Shown piece after piece: positions 36,980 through 48,613 of a DNA stretch of 64,000 bases. The stretch lies in contig FJUW01000022.1 in NCBI GenBank assembly GCA_900074885.1, positions 248,001 through 312,000 on the forward strand, in the 5' to 3' direction. Each line of letters begins with the position of its first letter. Position 1 is the stretch's first letter. The notes under the pieces are model-generated. The model was given only the letters and a program-made list of their open reading frames with translations, was not told the origin of the DNA and did no database searches. The DNA comes from Rhynchosporium graminicola. Taxonomy: Eukaryota > Ascomycota > Leotiomycetes > Helotiales > Ploettnerulaceae. The translations under genes and the position numbers were made by a program.

Positions 36980-39900
36980 AATCCGTTATACTTTTCCTTA
37001 CTCTAAATATCTCTTACCCTAGAGAACGTTAATACCTTATTAAGGAAGTACTAACTAAGAGAGAAAGGAAAATAAAAGCGAAATTTACTAGGAGTATAAT
37101 CGCTAAGTACTCCTACTACTATAGGTGACTCGAACCTGATCTATTCCCTCTTATAATAATTAGTAAACTAAGAGGAAAAGAATAACTCTCTAGAAGATAC
37201 TATAGATAGACTAATCTCTATATAAGATAGGTTCCTTATAGGGGTCTCTCGCTTATCTTCGACTCTCCTACTAGAACTAATACTATAATCTCCGTATATA
37301 GCGGAGTTTAATAACCTAATAAACTCTATTCTAATACGTAGTACTAAGAGAGAGGATATTATTCCTAATAAACTATCTCTCTCTCCTAGCGCCGAATCGG
37401 TAGAGTTACGCCCTAAGAAGTCTTATCTTACTAAGAAGATCCTACTCTTAGATAATAGATTAGATCTTACTTTCCTCTAATAGAGAGTATTAATACGAGA
37501 CCAGCTAGCTATAAATACTAACTACTACTCTACGGACTTCTCTTAGCGCGTTCTCGTATAGGAGCTAATTACTAGATTAGCTAAAGAGTATCTTACGCTT
37601 TAGTACCTCGCTAACGAGTTTGAAACTAGTAATAAAATAATCTCCTTATTAGAAGAGAACTTTCTTACTAGGTTAGAGGAAGACGATTACTATAATACTT
37701 TCTACTACTTAGAAATATAATAACCTAGCTATATACGCGAGACTTTCGCCGAGTTTCGTAGTTGATTTCAAAGCGCTATTATCTAAAGTAAAGTTAAAAA
37801 GAAAGAGTAGTTCTTTTATATATAAGATAAGATTATATTATCCTTACGCGCTTTAACTCTTATTATTAAACTAATATAGAATAAGGACTATACTTCTATA
37901 GTTAGATCCTTACTTTCTTTTAATACTAAGCGTCGCTATAACTCAGAATATACCTATCCCGAGAAAGCTACTACTTAAGTATAGTACTATAAGCCTACTA
38001 TTACTACTGCGATTACTACTAGTTCTACCTCTTACTAGTCCTTAAGCTTAGCTTCTCGATAAACTACTCCTGTACTATACGTATATACTTCTACTCTAGT
38101 ACGAGCTAGTACTCTCTCTATACTAAAACGCTCTACTACCTTAACCGGAGAACCCCTTAGGTATTACGGTTATAGATAGCTTAGTTATATTAAGCTAGAC
38201 TACTCTAACCTGCTTAAGGTTTAATTAATTAATAAATTTCCGGAAGAGAATTAAGTAACTAAAGAAGTAGTAGAAGATATACCCTCTGAGTCTGGACTAA
38301 TACTAGAGGGAAACGATAAGGCTTAAGTAAAAACTCCTTTCTAGGTCTACGTAAGTATAATCTCTCTAATCTAGACTTTAACTCCCTAATAAGAGGTAAG
38401 TAATTTATATACCTAACTATAGTTAGTATAAATAAGCTAAGAGTCTCTATAAATAGCCTAATTAATACCGGAGCGAATAGTTATCTATTTATTAATCGTA
38501 CTCTTACTAAACGACTATCGGGGGCCCTTAGTATTAAAATCGAGCTACTGCCTTATTCTATTCTAATATATAGTTTCTAATAGTCTATTAGAACTTATAT
38601 TACTTATTTTATACGTTTATACCTTTCTATTAATAGTAAGCGTATTTATAACTACTCCTTTATTCTCCTCGATTTAGGATAGTAAGATATAATTATTAGT
38701 ATTAAATAGATACGATAATTTCAGGTTAAGCTAGATACGCTCTACTATAAGCTACTATAATCGGAACGCTATCTAGCTACCTTCTAATATAATAAGGAGA
38801 TAATTATAACTTTATTACCTTATAAACTTAGTATTAATCGATCTTACTAAATCGATACTAACGCGTGAGACTTAGCTATAAACTAGCTAGACTAACGCCG
38901 ATTATACTAAATAGTAGCGATATAGTATATTAATATATTATCCTTACTCTTTAACTTATTTCTGCTTATTACTAAAGAATCCGAACTCTTTTCTACTCTG
39001 ACTTTATCGAGAAAAGTACTTATGCCGAAACCCTACTATAAGTATTCCTCTTAACCTCTAAGGATCTAGAAACTAGTTCCGATTTACTAAATTAGTATTA
39101 CGACTTTTTACTTTAATATAAAATATAAAGGTTCCGAATTATTCTTTACTAGTATCTATAAGATAGACTACTTCTTATAAGACTATCTAAATAGTAACTC
39201 TCCTAAGGATCCTAATACTAAATAACTCGTAGCTAAAAAGCTACCGGAATAGTACTATACTCTTAAGAAAGCTTTTTCTAAGCGGGATTCTAATATTCTT
39301 CTGCTATATCGCTTATACGATTATAAAATTATTCTAGAAGAATTATTACTTAATATATATTCGCTCTTATATTAGTAATCTATAGACGAATTACGAATAA
39401 CTAAGGAGTATCTTATAGAGAACTTAGATAAGGGATTTATCGAATTTAGCTAAAGTCCCTTTATATTACCTATACTATTTATTAAAAAGGCCGATAGAGG
39501 ATTACACTTCTGTATTAACTATTATAAGCTTAATACGATCACTCGAAAGGATTTATACCTAATACCTAGGATCGATAAGCTCTTAACTTGTATATCTAAA
39601 GTAATAATCTTTACTAAACTAGATATCCGGGTAGTATTTAACTATATCTATATAGACCTCGAATCAGAGGAGTATATTACCTTCTGAACTTGCTTCAGAT
39701 CCTATAAATATAAAGTACTACCTTTTAGGCTCTATAATAGACTTAGTATATACTAGCGATATATAAATAATATATTACTAGACTACTTAGATAATTTCTA
39801 TATAGCTTACCTAGATAATATCCTTATATACTCGGAAACGCTCTAGGAATATAAGGAATATATTAAATTAGTACTATAATACTTAATAGATATCGGACTT

Positions 39901-42807
39901 CAGGTAGATATTAAGAAAAGCGAATTCTATATTACTCGGACTAAATACCTTAGATATATTATTACTACTAATAGAATTAAGCTAGATCCCGAGAAAGTAA
40001 TACTATTAGTAGACTAGAAGTACCCCGAAATAGTAATAGCTATGAAATCCTTCCTAGGATTCTATAGGTTCTACTATTAATTTATTCGGAATTTCGGCCT
40101 TATTACTAAACCTCTCTTAGTACTCACTTAGCTTATAGTACTATAGAATTTTACTAATGATTATAAAAAGTCCTTCGATAATTTATATTAATAACTACTA
40201 TTAGTATAGAAACTATACTATTTCGACCCTGAATTATAAACTAAACTAGAAACTAATACTTCTAATAGTATAATAGCTAGAGTTATCTCCTAATTATATA
40301 AAGATAACTAGTAGTATCTAATTAGATTCTACTCTTATATTCTTAATAGATATAAACTAAACTAAGAGATCTATAATAAGAAGCTATATACTATTATTAA
40401 GTCTTTCCGGAAATAAAAACCGGAACTTATATCTCTATAATACTATACTAGCGTATATACGGACTATCGATCCTTAGAATACTTTATAACTACTAAAGTC
40501 CTAACTAGTAAGTAAGCTAAATAGATAGAATTCCTTTCCGAATTCAACTTTCAAATTATATATACGCTTAGTAANATTATAAGAAGTCCTTCGACGATTT
40601 ATATTAATAGCTACTATTAGTATAGAAACTATACTATTTCGACCCTGAATTATAAACTAAACTAGAAACTAATACTTCTAATAGTATAATAGCTAGAGTT
40701 ATCTCCTAATTATATAAAGATAACTAGTAGTATCTAATTAGATTCTACTCTTATATTCTTAATAGATATAAACTAAACTAAGAGATCTATAATAAGAAGC
40801 TATATACTATTATTAAGTCTTTCCGGAAATAAAAACCGGAACTTATATCTCTATAATACTATACTAGCGTATATACGGACTATCGATCCTTAGAATACTT
40901 TATAACTACTAAAGTCCTAACTAGTAAGTAAGCTAAATAGATAGAATTCCTTTCCGAATTCAACTTTCAAATTATATATACGCTTAGTAAAGATAACGCT
41001 AAAGCTAATATCCTTAGCTATAAGGAATAAGATCTAAGGATATAAGAATAATAGAAATAAGATAGTAGATCTCGGGTTTTACTACCTCTAGACTACTTAG
41101 ACCTTAGGATTAACGCGGAACTAGCTAAGTATTATATCGATTAAATTAGTTATATATACCTAATATCGCTAGGGATTAATATACTACTAGAACTTATATA
41201 TAATTCCTTTGATTTAATCGAGAAGCTAGACTAATTTAACTAAGAATTATTCTCTAATAAATAGAATATATTAAGAGATAGCTATACTATTAATAATAGT
41301 TTACTACTTTATAACGGTTATCTATACGTATAACGCTATATCTTACTATATACCTGTTTAATTAGCGAAGTCTATAATTAAGTTTCCTCTGCTTATCCGA
41401 ATACTTATAAGACTACTAAAATAATTTCTACCTATTACTACTAGAAAGGACTTATATCAGATATAAAATAGTATACTCGTAATTACTACTCCTATTAGTA
41501 CTCTTATCCGAAGTAAACGAAATAGTAAGGATTCCTCTACCTATTACTAGTACTTAGCTACCTTATATAGCACTTAGCTATAGATTTTAAGGACTTCTCG
41601 CTTAATAACTAAAGATTTAATAGGATATTAGTATTTATTAACCGCTTAAGGAAGGACTCCGTATCGATATCGTACTACTATAATATTAATACCCGCAGGA
41701 TAGTAATATTATTTATCTAATAGATATATCGTTTCGGATATACCCTTAAGTTAATTATATCTGACTAAGGAGCTTAGTTAGTCTTATCCTTCTAGTAAGA
41801 GTTTTACTATATAATTAGAGTTAAGGTTAAGCTCTCTATCTCTTTCTACTAGTAAACCGATAGATAAATAGAGATTATAAATCAGTATATTAACTAATAC
41901 CTTAGACTTTTTGTTAATTACTACTAGAGTAACTAGGGCGAACTACTATTAATAATAGACTACGCCTAAGTAACCCTGCCTTACGACTCTATTAGTATAG
42001 CGCTATATACCTTTAAATACGATATACTACTACGGAATAGCTAGGACTAGAAGTAACTTACCGGATCGATACTATAAGAGAAACTTAACTATACTAATAC
42101 TAAATCCCTAGCTAAACGTACTAAATCCGCTATCGAGGTTATAAAAGCTAATATACTAGCTACTTAGTATAAGATAAGCGCTATAACTGACCCGAAACAG
42201 TATAATATCGACTAAGAAGTTAGAGATAAAGTATTTCTCTCTATAAGGAACCTTAAGAATTACTAGCTAAGTAAGAAGCTATCTAGTCTCTAGGTAGGAC
42301 TATACTAGGTCTTAGCTAAGATTAGATACTCCTATAAGCTAGATTTACCTCCAGGATCTTCTATATATAATATATTCGCTCTCGAATTACTCTTTAAGGA
42401 CACGGACAACCTATTACTAAGCTAGGAGTTACTAAAACTACAACCGGAGGTTATCGCTACTTAAGAAGAGTAGGAGTTATAAGATATACTCGCTATATAG
42501 CTCCTAAGAGGTAATCTAAAGTATTAAGTTAGCTAGCTAAGCTATAACCCGGACCTAACTTAATATAACGCTTCCGACCTAATAAGTACTTTATATAAGC
42601 TTAGAGACTTCCATGCTACTAACCTAAGTAAACCTAGACCTCTACGTAAACTAGATTAGTAGATTAAAGCCTAGAAAGACAGAATAGATAACTATAGTTA
42701 CTTAGAGGATAATAAGCTATTATAGTTACTAGTATCAGAATTTATTACTAAGAATAATCTCCTAATTATACTCTATAATAACGCCGTATCTAAAACTCTA
42801 CTTCTTT
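36980..42807 (+). pseudogene. Gypsy-3 gag-pol relic
   Basis: Plus-strand polyprotein with many RIP stops. A degraded zinc knuckle (CCHC with Cys to Tyr changes) lies at about 38158-38200. Reverse transcriptase lies at 39400-39960, with FTKLDIR and a catalytic box reading YLDNILIYS, the second Asp lost through TG to TA. RNase H lies at about 40190-41050, integrase at about 41350-42150. The chromodomain lies at about 42450-42600 (DILAI, LLRGNLKY, YNASDL). The 5' limit is approximate. Confidence 0.85.
40160..40990. repeat. 415-bp direct repeat split by one N
   Basis: 40160-40574 recurs at 40576-40990 with an N at 40575. Only a few transitions differ, all close to the start of the copies. It lies inside RNase H of Gypsy-3 and would duplicate part of that domain, so an unmerged contig overlap is the simplest reading. 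Confidence 0.9.
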
Positions 42808-43780
42808 AACTACTTCCACTTTACTAGCTTTCTCTCCTAAGTCCTCCGGAGCTTCTAGTAATTCTGGAATATCTAGAACCGGAACTACTATATCTAACTC
42901 TTTACCTAAATCTACTAACGTAGCCCTAGTAGTAGACTAAGTATAATAGCTAATCCTACGGGCTTTCTTCTTTAGAGAGGGTCCGAGAGTATCTAGATCC
43001 GATACTATCTCTGAACTAGAAGGCAAATTCCTCTTTCCCTTAGTATTAGATATCGTAGTCTTAAATATAACCTTCTTCGTAAATTCCTATATAATACTAT
43101 TTAATTCCTTTATTTACTTTAACGCTATTTCAGCTATTAACTTAGATTTCGCCGAATCGACTATTAGAAGATCTAAATCCTATATCGCGTTAATATTATA
43201 CTAGTATCTAAGAGTTCAAGATTATAACTTATTACCTTAATAAACTCTAACTCCTTAAATACTTTCTCTATAGAATACTTTAAAGCCTAAGTCTCTACTA
43301 ATTATATAATAGTAATCTCTAATATAATAATAGGAGTAGTAGATTTCATAAGACGATAGATCTGATTAATAGCCTTATAAGCAGCTATAATACTACCCCG
43401 ATTCAGCTCTATATTCTTAGCTTTACTACTAGGAAGTAAACCGGATAAAATAATATACTCTATATTAATATAATCAGGTAACTATAACGTATTAGTATAT
43501 ATAACTACGTTTATATTTAAGTAACTTATATACTTATAACTACTCTTCAACGCCGAATAATACTTATAAAGCTTAGAGTTAAGCTTATTAAATAAGTATA
43601 AGAGTTCTAAAATAGGAGTATTATTATACTTTATCTTAAGGAAAGCGCGAATATATTATAAGTAATATATACGATACGCCGCCGAAAGAGTACCGGCAGG
43701 AACTAGTAAAAGTACTATAGGAGTTAGCGTTATAGATCTATAAAACCCTTATACTATACTTAAAACTATCCTCAGAACTA
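42790..43780 (-). pseudogene. Accessory ORF of Gypsy-3, antisense to pol (decayed)
   Basis: On the minus strand about 325 codons can be followed from near 43780 to a TAG at 42792-42790, with one frame change near 43190. Internal stops are TAA/TAG at expected Gln codons; one codon, TAA here and TGA in the second copy at about 63740, suits a former CGA. The middle includes SGLLPSSKAKNIEL and AAYKAINQIYRL; the C-terminal part is charged (SLKKKARRISY, LLEAPEDLGEK). No family is recognised. It ends tail-to-tail against the end of pol, the same arrangement as in Gypsy-1. Confidence 0.6.
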
Positions 43781-44244
43781 AGATAGGAAACTTACTTATA
43801 TTAAGAGAAGAGTTAATTAGGTCGATTGATATATAAGATTGCAGTAAACTGCTATAGTAATTAGTAATAATACTTACTCTAGGAGCTATATCGTAGTCTA
43901 AGGAGAATAAACTTATAAGTTAAAGTAGTTATCGCAGTTGAAAAGGAAAAGCTCTAATATTAATAAACCTCTTCCTTTATATACCCTACGCCCTACTTAA
44001 ACTCGACTCCTACTATAAATAGATAAAGTAAATACTACTTACCGCCTAATTTAGAAGCTATAACTAATATAGTACTATTATAGCGATATAATTAGTCAGA
44101 ACCTAATAAAGAATTTACTACTACTAAAGAGCAGCTAGCGCTTATTACGCGAATATCGACGAAAACAGTTATAATAAAGACTAATTCCAGTATAAACTAT
44201 AACCTTCCGAGCTTAGGGTTAAGCTCTTCTTAGAGGGGGAGTAA

Positions 44245-44512
44245 TATGATAATAGCTTACCTGAATATCATATGAGAAGAAGGATAGATAATAGGGCCTA
44301 AGTTCATAGGTATCCCGGTAGAACTAGTATCCGACCCGGTATAGTATCAGACTAGTACTAGTATATATATATAAGGTGCCTTATACTCTATCTCTCTTCT
44401 TCTTCCTTCCTTATCTTTTTGTTTCCTTCGTAGTAAACTATATAAGATCGCTCTTAGCCTCCCTACTCGTTTATTCTTACTTATATACCGCCGTGAGTCT
44501 TGTGTCGTTACA
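44245..44512 (+). repeat. Gypsy-3 3' LTR
   Basis: 268 bp. It ends GTCTTGTGTCGTTACA, intact, followed by the AGTTA target duplication. Confidence 0.9.
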
Positions 44513-44779
44513 AGTTACTTATTTTAAGTCTAGACTACTCTATTATAATTAATCGAAGGAAATTAAGTAAATAAAGAATATTAAGATAAGAATAAAGTAT
44601 ATAATTACTTCTATTAATCTAAGTCTTCTAATTAGTATACTTACTTTAACTTACTTTATTATATTAGATTTACTAAGATATTAAGTAAGAATAACTAAAT
44701 AAGTATACTTATCTAGCGATATCTAACTACTTATAATATACTAAGCTACGATATATTCATTCTATATATAACTAAGTCT

Positions 44780-45007
44780 CTAATCTATTCCTAGCACTAA
44801 ATCTTCCTCTACTATATTATAACTGATAGAAGAGTTATTAATTAAATCTATATATTCACTTATTTCGAAATCTATTATACTTATTAAAACTGCTTTAGCC
44901 CTAGCTTCTACGCGACTAGTACTATCTAAATAAGTACTTACTCCTCCGTATACTTCTATAGTATATATACTATTAAAATATATAACTTTCTCTACTAGTA
45001 AATTCAT
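44780..45007 (-). other. Short open remnant, possibly retroelement protease
   Basis: A 75-codon open reading on the minus strand ends VEEDLVLGID. This resembles the LGxDWL segment at the end of Ty3-type aspartic proteases, and the frame continues for some codons after a TAG. There is no DTG/DSG active-site triad nearby that I can read, so the assignment is weak. It lies in AT-rich DNA with no LTRs identified. Confidence 0.25.
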
Positions 45008-46703
45008 ACTATTAGAGAATATATTAGTAAACTAGAATAAGTTTAGTAGGATCGTGCTAAATCTAGAAGTTATAAGATTATTAGTTTAGAGACGAAACGC
45101 TTTATTAAATATATCACTAGATATATTTATAGTTATATATATTCTAGGTATTTCCTCCTTTAATTAACTCTCTAAAGTAAAATAAATAGATCTGATTATT
45201 ATATTAGTAATATATACTTAGTTAAAAGTAATATTAATATTATAAGTAGAGTTCTTATAGTATTTTATCTCGATCTTAATTATATTATTTAGATACTTAA
45301 GAGATAGATCGATTAGCTTAAATATATACTAGTCTCTTATCTAGTTAACTAGACTTAATACTAGAATCGATCGCTATAGCTATAGAGTACTAACTCTATC
45401 CTTAAGTAACTACTAATAGAATATTATTTCGTATATATAATTAGTTTAAAATATCCTTAGGAAGATTATAATTAATAGATTAATATATCGCTAGAGGATC
45501 CTAATATCTCTATATTTAATAATATATCAGATAATTAAGAATAGTTTAATCTCCTAGAGGAATCGATATATAGTAGTAAACGTTAGATCTATATATACTT
45601 TATAGTTAAGTGCTTTACTATTCTAGGTATTATAAGTAAAAGCTTAATAATATACTAAGTCTACTAAGGTAAGGAATCGCTCTAGTATAAGGCTTTAGAT
45701 AACCGCGTCGAACGACTCTCTTCGATTCAGCTCCGCTATATCGAAGCCCTTCTTATCTGCTAGTATTAAAATAGTATAGAATAATACTAATACTCTAGCT
45801 ATAAAACTCTAAGCAATAAGTAGCTTAAGGATATAATATTAAGAAGTATCTCTTAATATTATAGTCCGGCCCTATATAGCTATATCGCCTTAAATAGTAT
45901 ACTCGTTATCGATAGTCCTAATATCTATATTATAGTGAATTCGTATAATAAAGTTAAGTAAGTTTATCTATATATAGAACTATATAGTAATCCTAAGATA
46001 CTAATCTCGTATCTTATATTAAGACTCGGAATTTTACTTCTTATTTTTTATAGATTAAATATAATATACTATTAATTAATCGTTATAAAGGAGCTAGAGA
46101 TAATCTTTAAATAAATTCTCTTAATCGAGCTTTAATTAGTAAAGGAAGATATTATTATAGATACTCTTTATACTAGTAATTATCCTCTTATTCTTATATA
46201 TAGCGCTAAACTAGTAGTACTCTATCTTATATAATAGTAATTAATCTATTATAAGTATAGAAGAATACTTCTTAAGAGAGTCTTTAAAGATAATATAAAC
46301 TACTCTTAGATAGATTCGCTTAATAGCGTTAGTAATAAGAGATAGAGTAATCTATTTACTAATAAAGATATCAGATATAAGCTTAGATTATAGAAGTAGT
46401 ATATTAGGGTTTATAATAAGTATATTATCTCTACTTATACTAAGAGAGAATATAATATTTTTCTAAGAAAGTAAGATAAAGCAATTATATATTAACTATA
46501 TTAAGCTAGATATAAGTATATCTAGATAAATAATAGTAGCTACTATAGTTATAGCTTATTACGTCTTAATATACTTAAGTACCTTATCTTATTTCTTATC
46601 CTAGAAATTAATATTATTATATATAATTATAGTTTATATATTATATACTAAAGGTACTAGTTATAACTAGTCGAATAAGAAGTTAGAATATAGATTAAGG
46701 TAA

Positions 46704-46935
46704 ATTTAAGTAAGTTAAAATAAGTAAGCTAATAGAAAATAAGTATAAATAGGATACTTACTTAGAAAGTAAATTAAAGTAAGTTAAAGTAAGTAAACTA
46801 ATAGAAAATAAGTATCAATAAGATATTTACTTAGAAAGTAAGTTAAAGTAAGTTAAAATAAATAAACTAATAGAAAATAAGTATAAATAAGATAAGCTCC
46901 TCTCGCTTATAAAGTAAGTTAAAGTAAGTAAGCTA
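46704..46935 (+). repeat. 69-bp tandem array
   Basis: Three anchors of CTAATAGAAAATAAGTAT at 46729, 46798 and 46867, exactly 69 bp apart. A fourth partial unit is linked by the same AAGTAAGTTAAAGTAAGT motif found in the 91-bp arrays. It is a related but distinct array type. Confidence 0.85.
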
Positions 46936-48103
46936 ATATACTTCTAAATATAATAATAATAACTTTAATCTATTATTCGTAGTCTTATAAGTATAATATA
47001 TCCCTAGTCTAGAGAGTACTTCTATAACTCTACGTTTAATACTAGAGCTAAGTAGATAGAGGTTAAAGTAAGACTAGAAGTAGTTAGACTACTTCTTAGC
47101 TTAGTAGAATAATATAATAGCTATAATTATAAGAATAAATCCTTTTAAATCACTTAAGCTAATAGACTTATCTATATTATATCCTTTCTGATACATATAG
47201 TAAATTTGAAATAGAGTAACTAAGAGTAATAACTATTATAGTACTATAGATTATATTATTACTAGGCTTTTATCGAGATCGATTATATCTTTCCCTTATA
47301 TTATATTATAGTTTCTAAATAATAGTATATAGTAAAGTTCCTTATATTTTACTAATAAGACTATATTAATCTTTAGAATAAGAGAAGTAAACTAAAGTAT
47401 AATAGTTATATTACGAATCATATAATAATAAAGCTTAAGTATATAGAGAGATCTAGTATCGATATAAGCTTCGGTTTTATCCTTATTATTAGTAGTTTCA
47501 TTAATAAATACTTATAAGAATATATATATTATCTATCTCTTATCTCTAATAATATAAAGTACTTCTTCTAACTTCTGCCTCTTTATAGTCTACTTTTTAT
47601 TCTACGAATTATAAGAGTATTCTTATTTCTCTCTATTATTATTATTATCATTATCGAATAATAGCAGGTATTAAGCGAAAGATATAAGTAGAGAACTTAA
47701 CTCTAGATGAGAAGTAGTTAATAGAGTAGAAAGCTTATTAATAAGTAAAAGGAATAATATAATAGTTAAAAGTCCTGAAGAATTATAATATATATCGAAC
47801 GATTTACTACTAAGATATTATTAGCGTATTAAACGCGGAAGAGTTAGTATTAATTAGTTATTATCGATAGAGATATCTTACGTAATATAAGAGGAAGGCG
47901 TTCGTAAATTAAAATAAGAATATATTTTTTATTAATAATAAACTATATATAGTTAATAAAAGGAGAAGATATTAAATAGTAGAGATTATAGATTAATAGA
48001 ATAGCTATTAAATATACTCTTCGGATTTTTTTAAAAGTATTATTAAAGTATCGAACTATCCTTTCGCAGCTGAGCTCGAATTCAATTAACCTTATCACTA
48101 AGT

Positions 48104-48144
48104 ACTACGCTCTAGAGGCGAATTTCGACTATTTTCCCTTAGAC
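48104..48144 (-). repeat. Right arm of the 41-bp inverted repeat bounding the block
   Basis: Reverse-complement partner of 5747-5787 (35 of 41 matches). The outer motif copy AGTTAACTTACTTC follows at 48180. Confidence 0.7.
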
Positions 48145-48250
48145 CTTCTAGCGGGATTTCAGATCTCTAGCCTCTTATTAGTTAACTTACTTCAACTTAC
48201 TTTAACTTATTTAGCGTAGCGCTAATTAGCGATAAGTAGAGCAGAGCTAT

Positions 48251-48613
48251 AAATCCACGCTTAGGAGGGTCTGAGTTTCCTGAGATAAATAATCCGCCGG
48301 GACGAGGAACAAAAGGTGGAGGTGGCGTGTCATGCCTTCCTTTCCTGACAGAAGATTGCAGGGGACATCATCGTCGGTTCGGCTAAAGGTGAGAGAAGGA
48401 CCGACGATTACTTGTATACCCCATGTTTATTATATCAACAAGGCTCTGCGGGGTAATTATAAGATTTTTCCGTCGCCAGGAGACCGCGGTAAGAACCAGA
48501 CTCACTCTCGGGGTCTACTGAAGCGGCAACGTCTACCTAGGTACATATATGAATCAAGTGATTATCTCCCACATAATGTTCATCAGCTTAAGACTCGTTC
48601 ACCTCATATAGTC
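48251..48613 (+). promoter_or_regulatory. Upstream region of the GH93-like gene
   Basis: Base composition returns to normal at about 48250, only some 360 bp before the start codon, so the promoter lies directly against the RIP-mutated block. An upstream ATG at 48332 is in frame with the gene, but the signal peptide starts only at 48614, which I take as the true start. Confidence 0.5.

Larger units (their letters stand above)
36321..44512 (+). mobile_element. Gypsy-3: Ty3/gypsy LTR retrotransposon with chromodomain
   Basis: 8192 bp as assembled, or about 7.8 kb if the 415-bp repeat inside it is an artefact. Plus orientation. The LTRs are 268 bp (36321-36588 and 44245-44512), the target duplication AGTTA lies at 36316-36320 and 44513-44517, and a purine tract (AGAGGGGGAG) lies just before the right LTR. 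Domain order is gag with zinc knuckle, protease, RT, RNase H, integrase and chromodomain, plus an antisense ORF before the 3' LTR. Confidence 0.92.
5641..48250. other. RIP-mutated AT-rich transposon block
   Basis: About 42.6 kb in which CpA and TpG are nearly absent and TpA is greatly enriched, while CpG is still common. This is the signature of repeat-induced point mutation on both strands. All recognisable coding sequence comes from transposons. In-frame stops sit almost only where CAA, CAG or TGG codons would be expected. The block holds two stand-alone Gypsy elements, a Copia element with a nested Gypsy, two solo LTRs and several tandem arrays. Stretches 5671-7010, 13858-14422 and 44518-46700 have no element I can name; they contain simple AT-rich sequence plus copies of the recurring motif described separately. 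No intact host gene was found. Confidence 0.9.
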
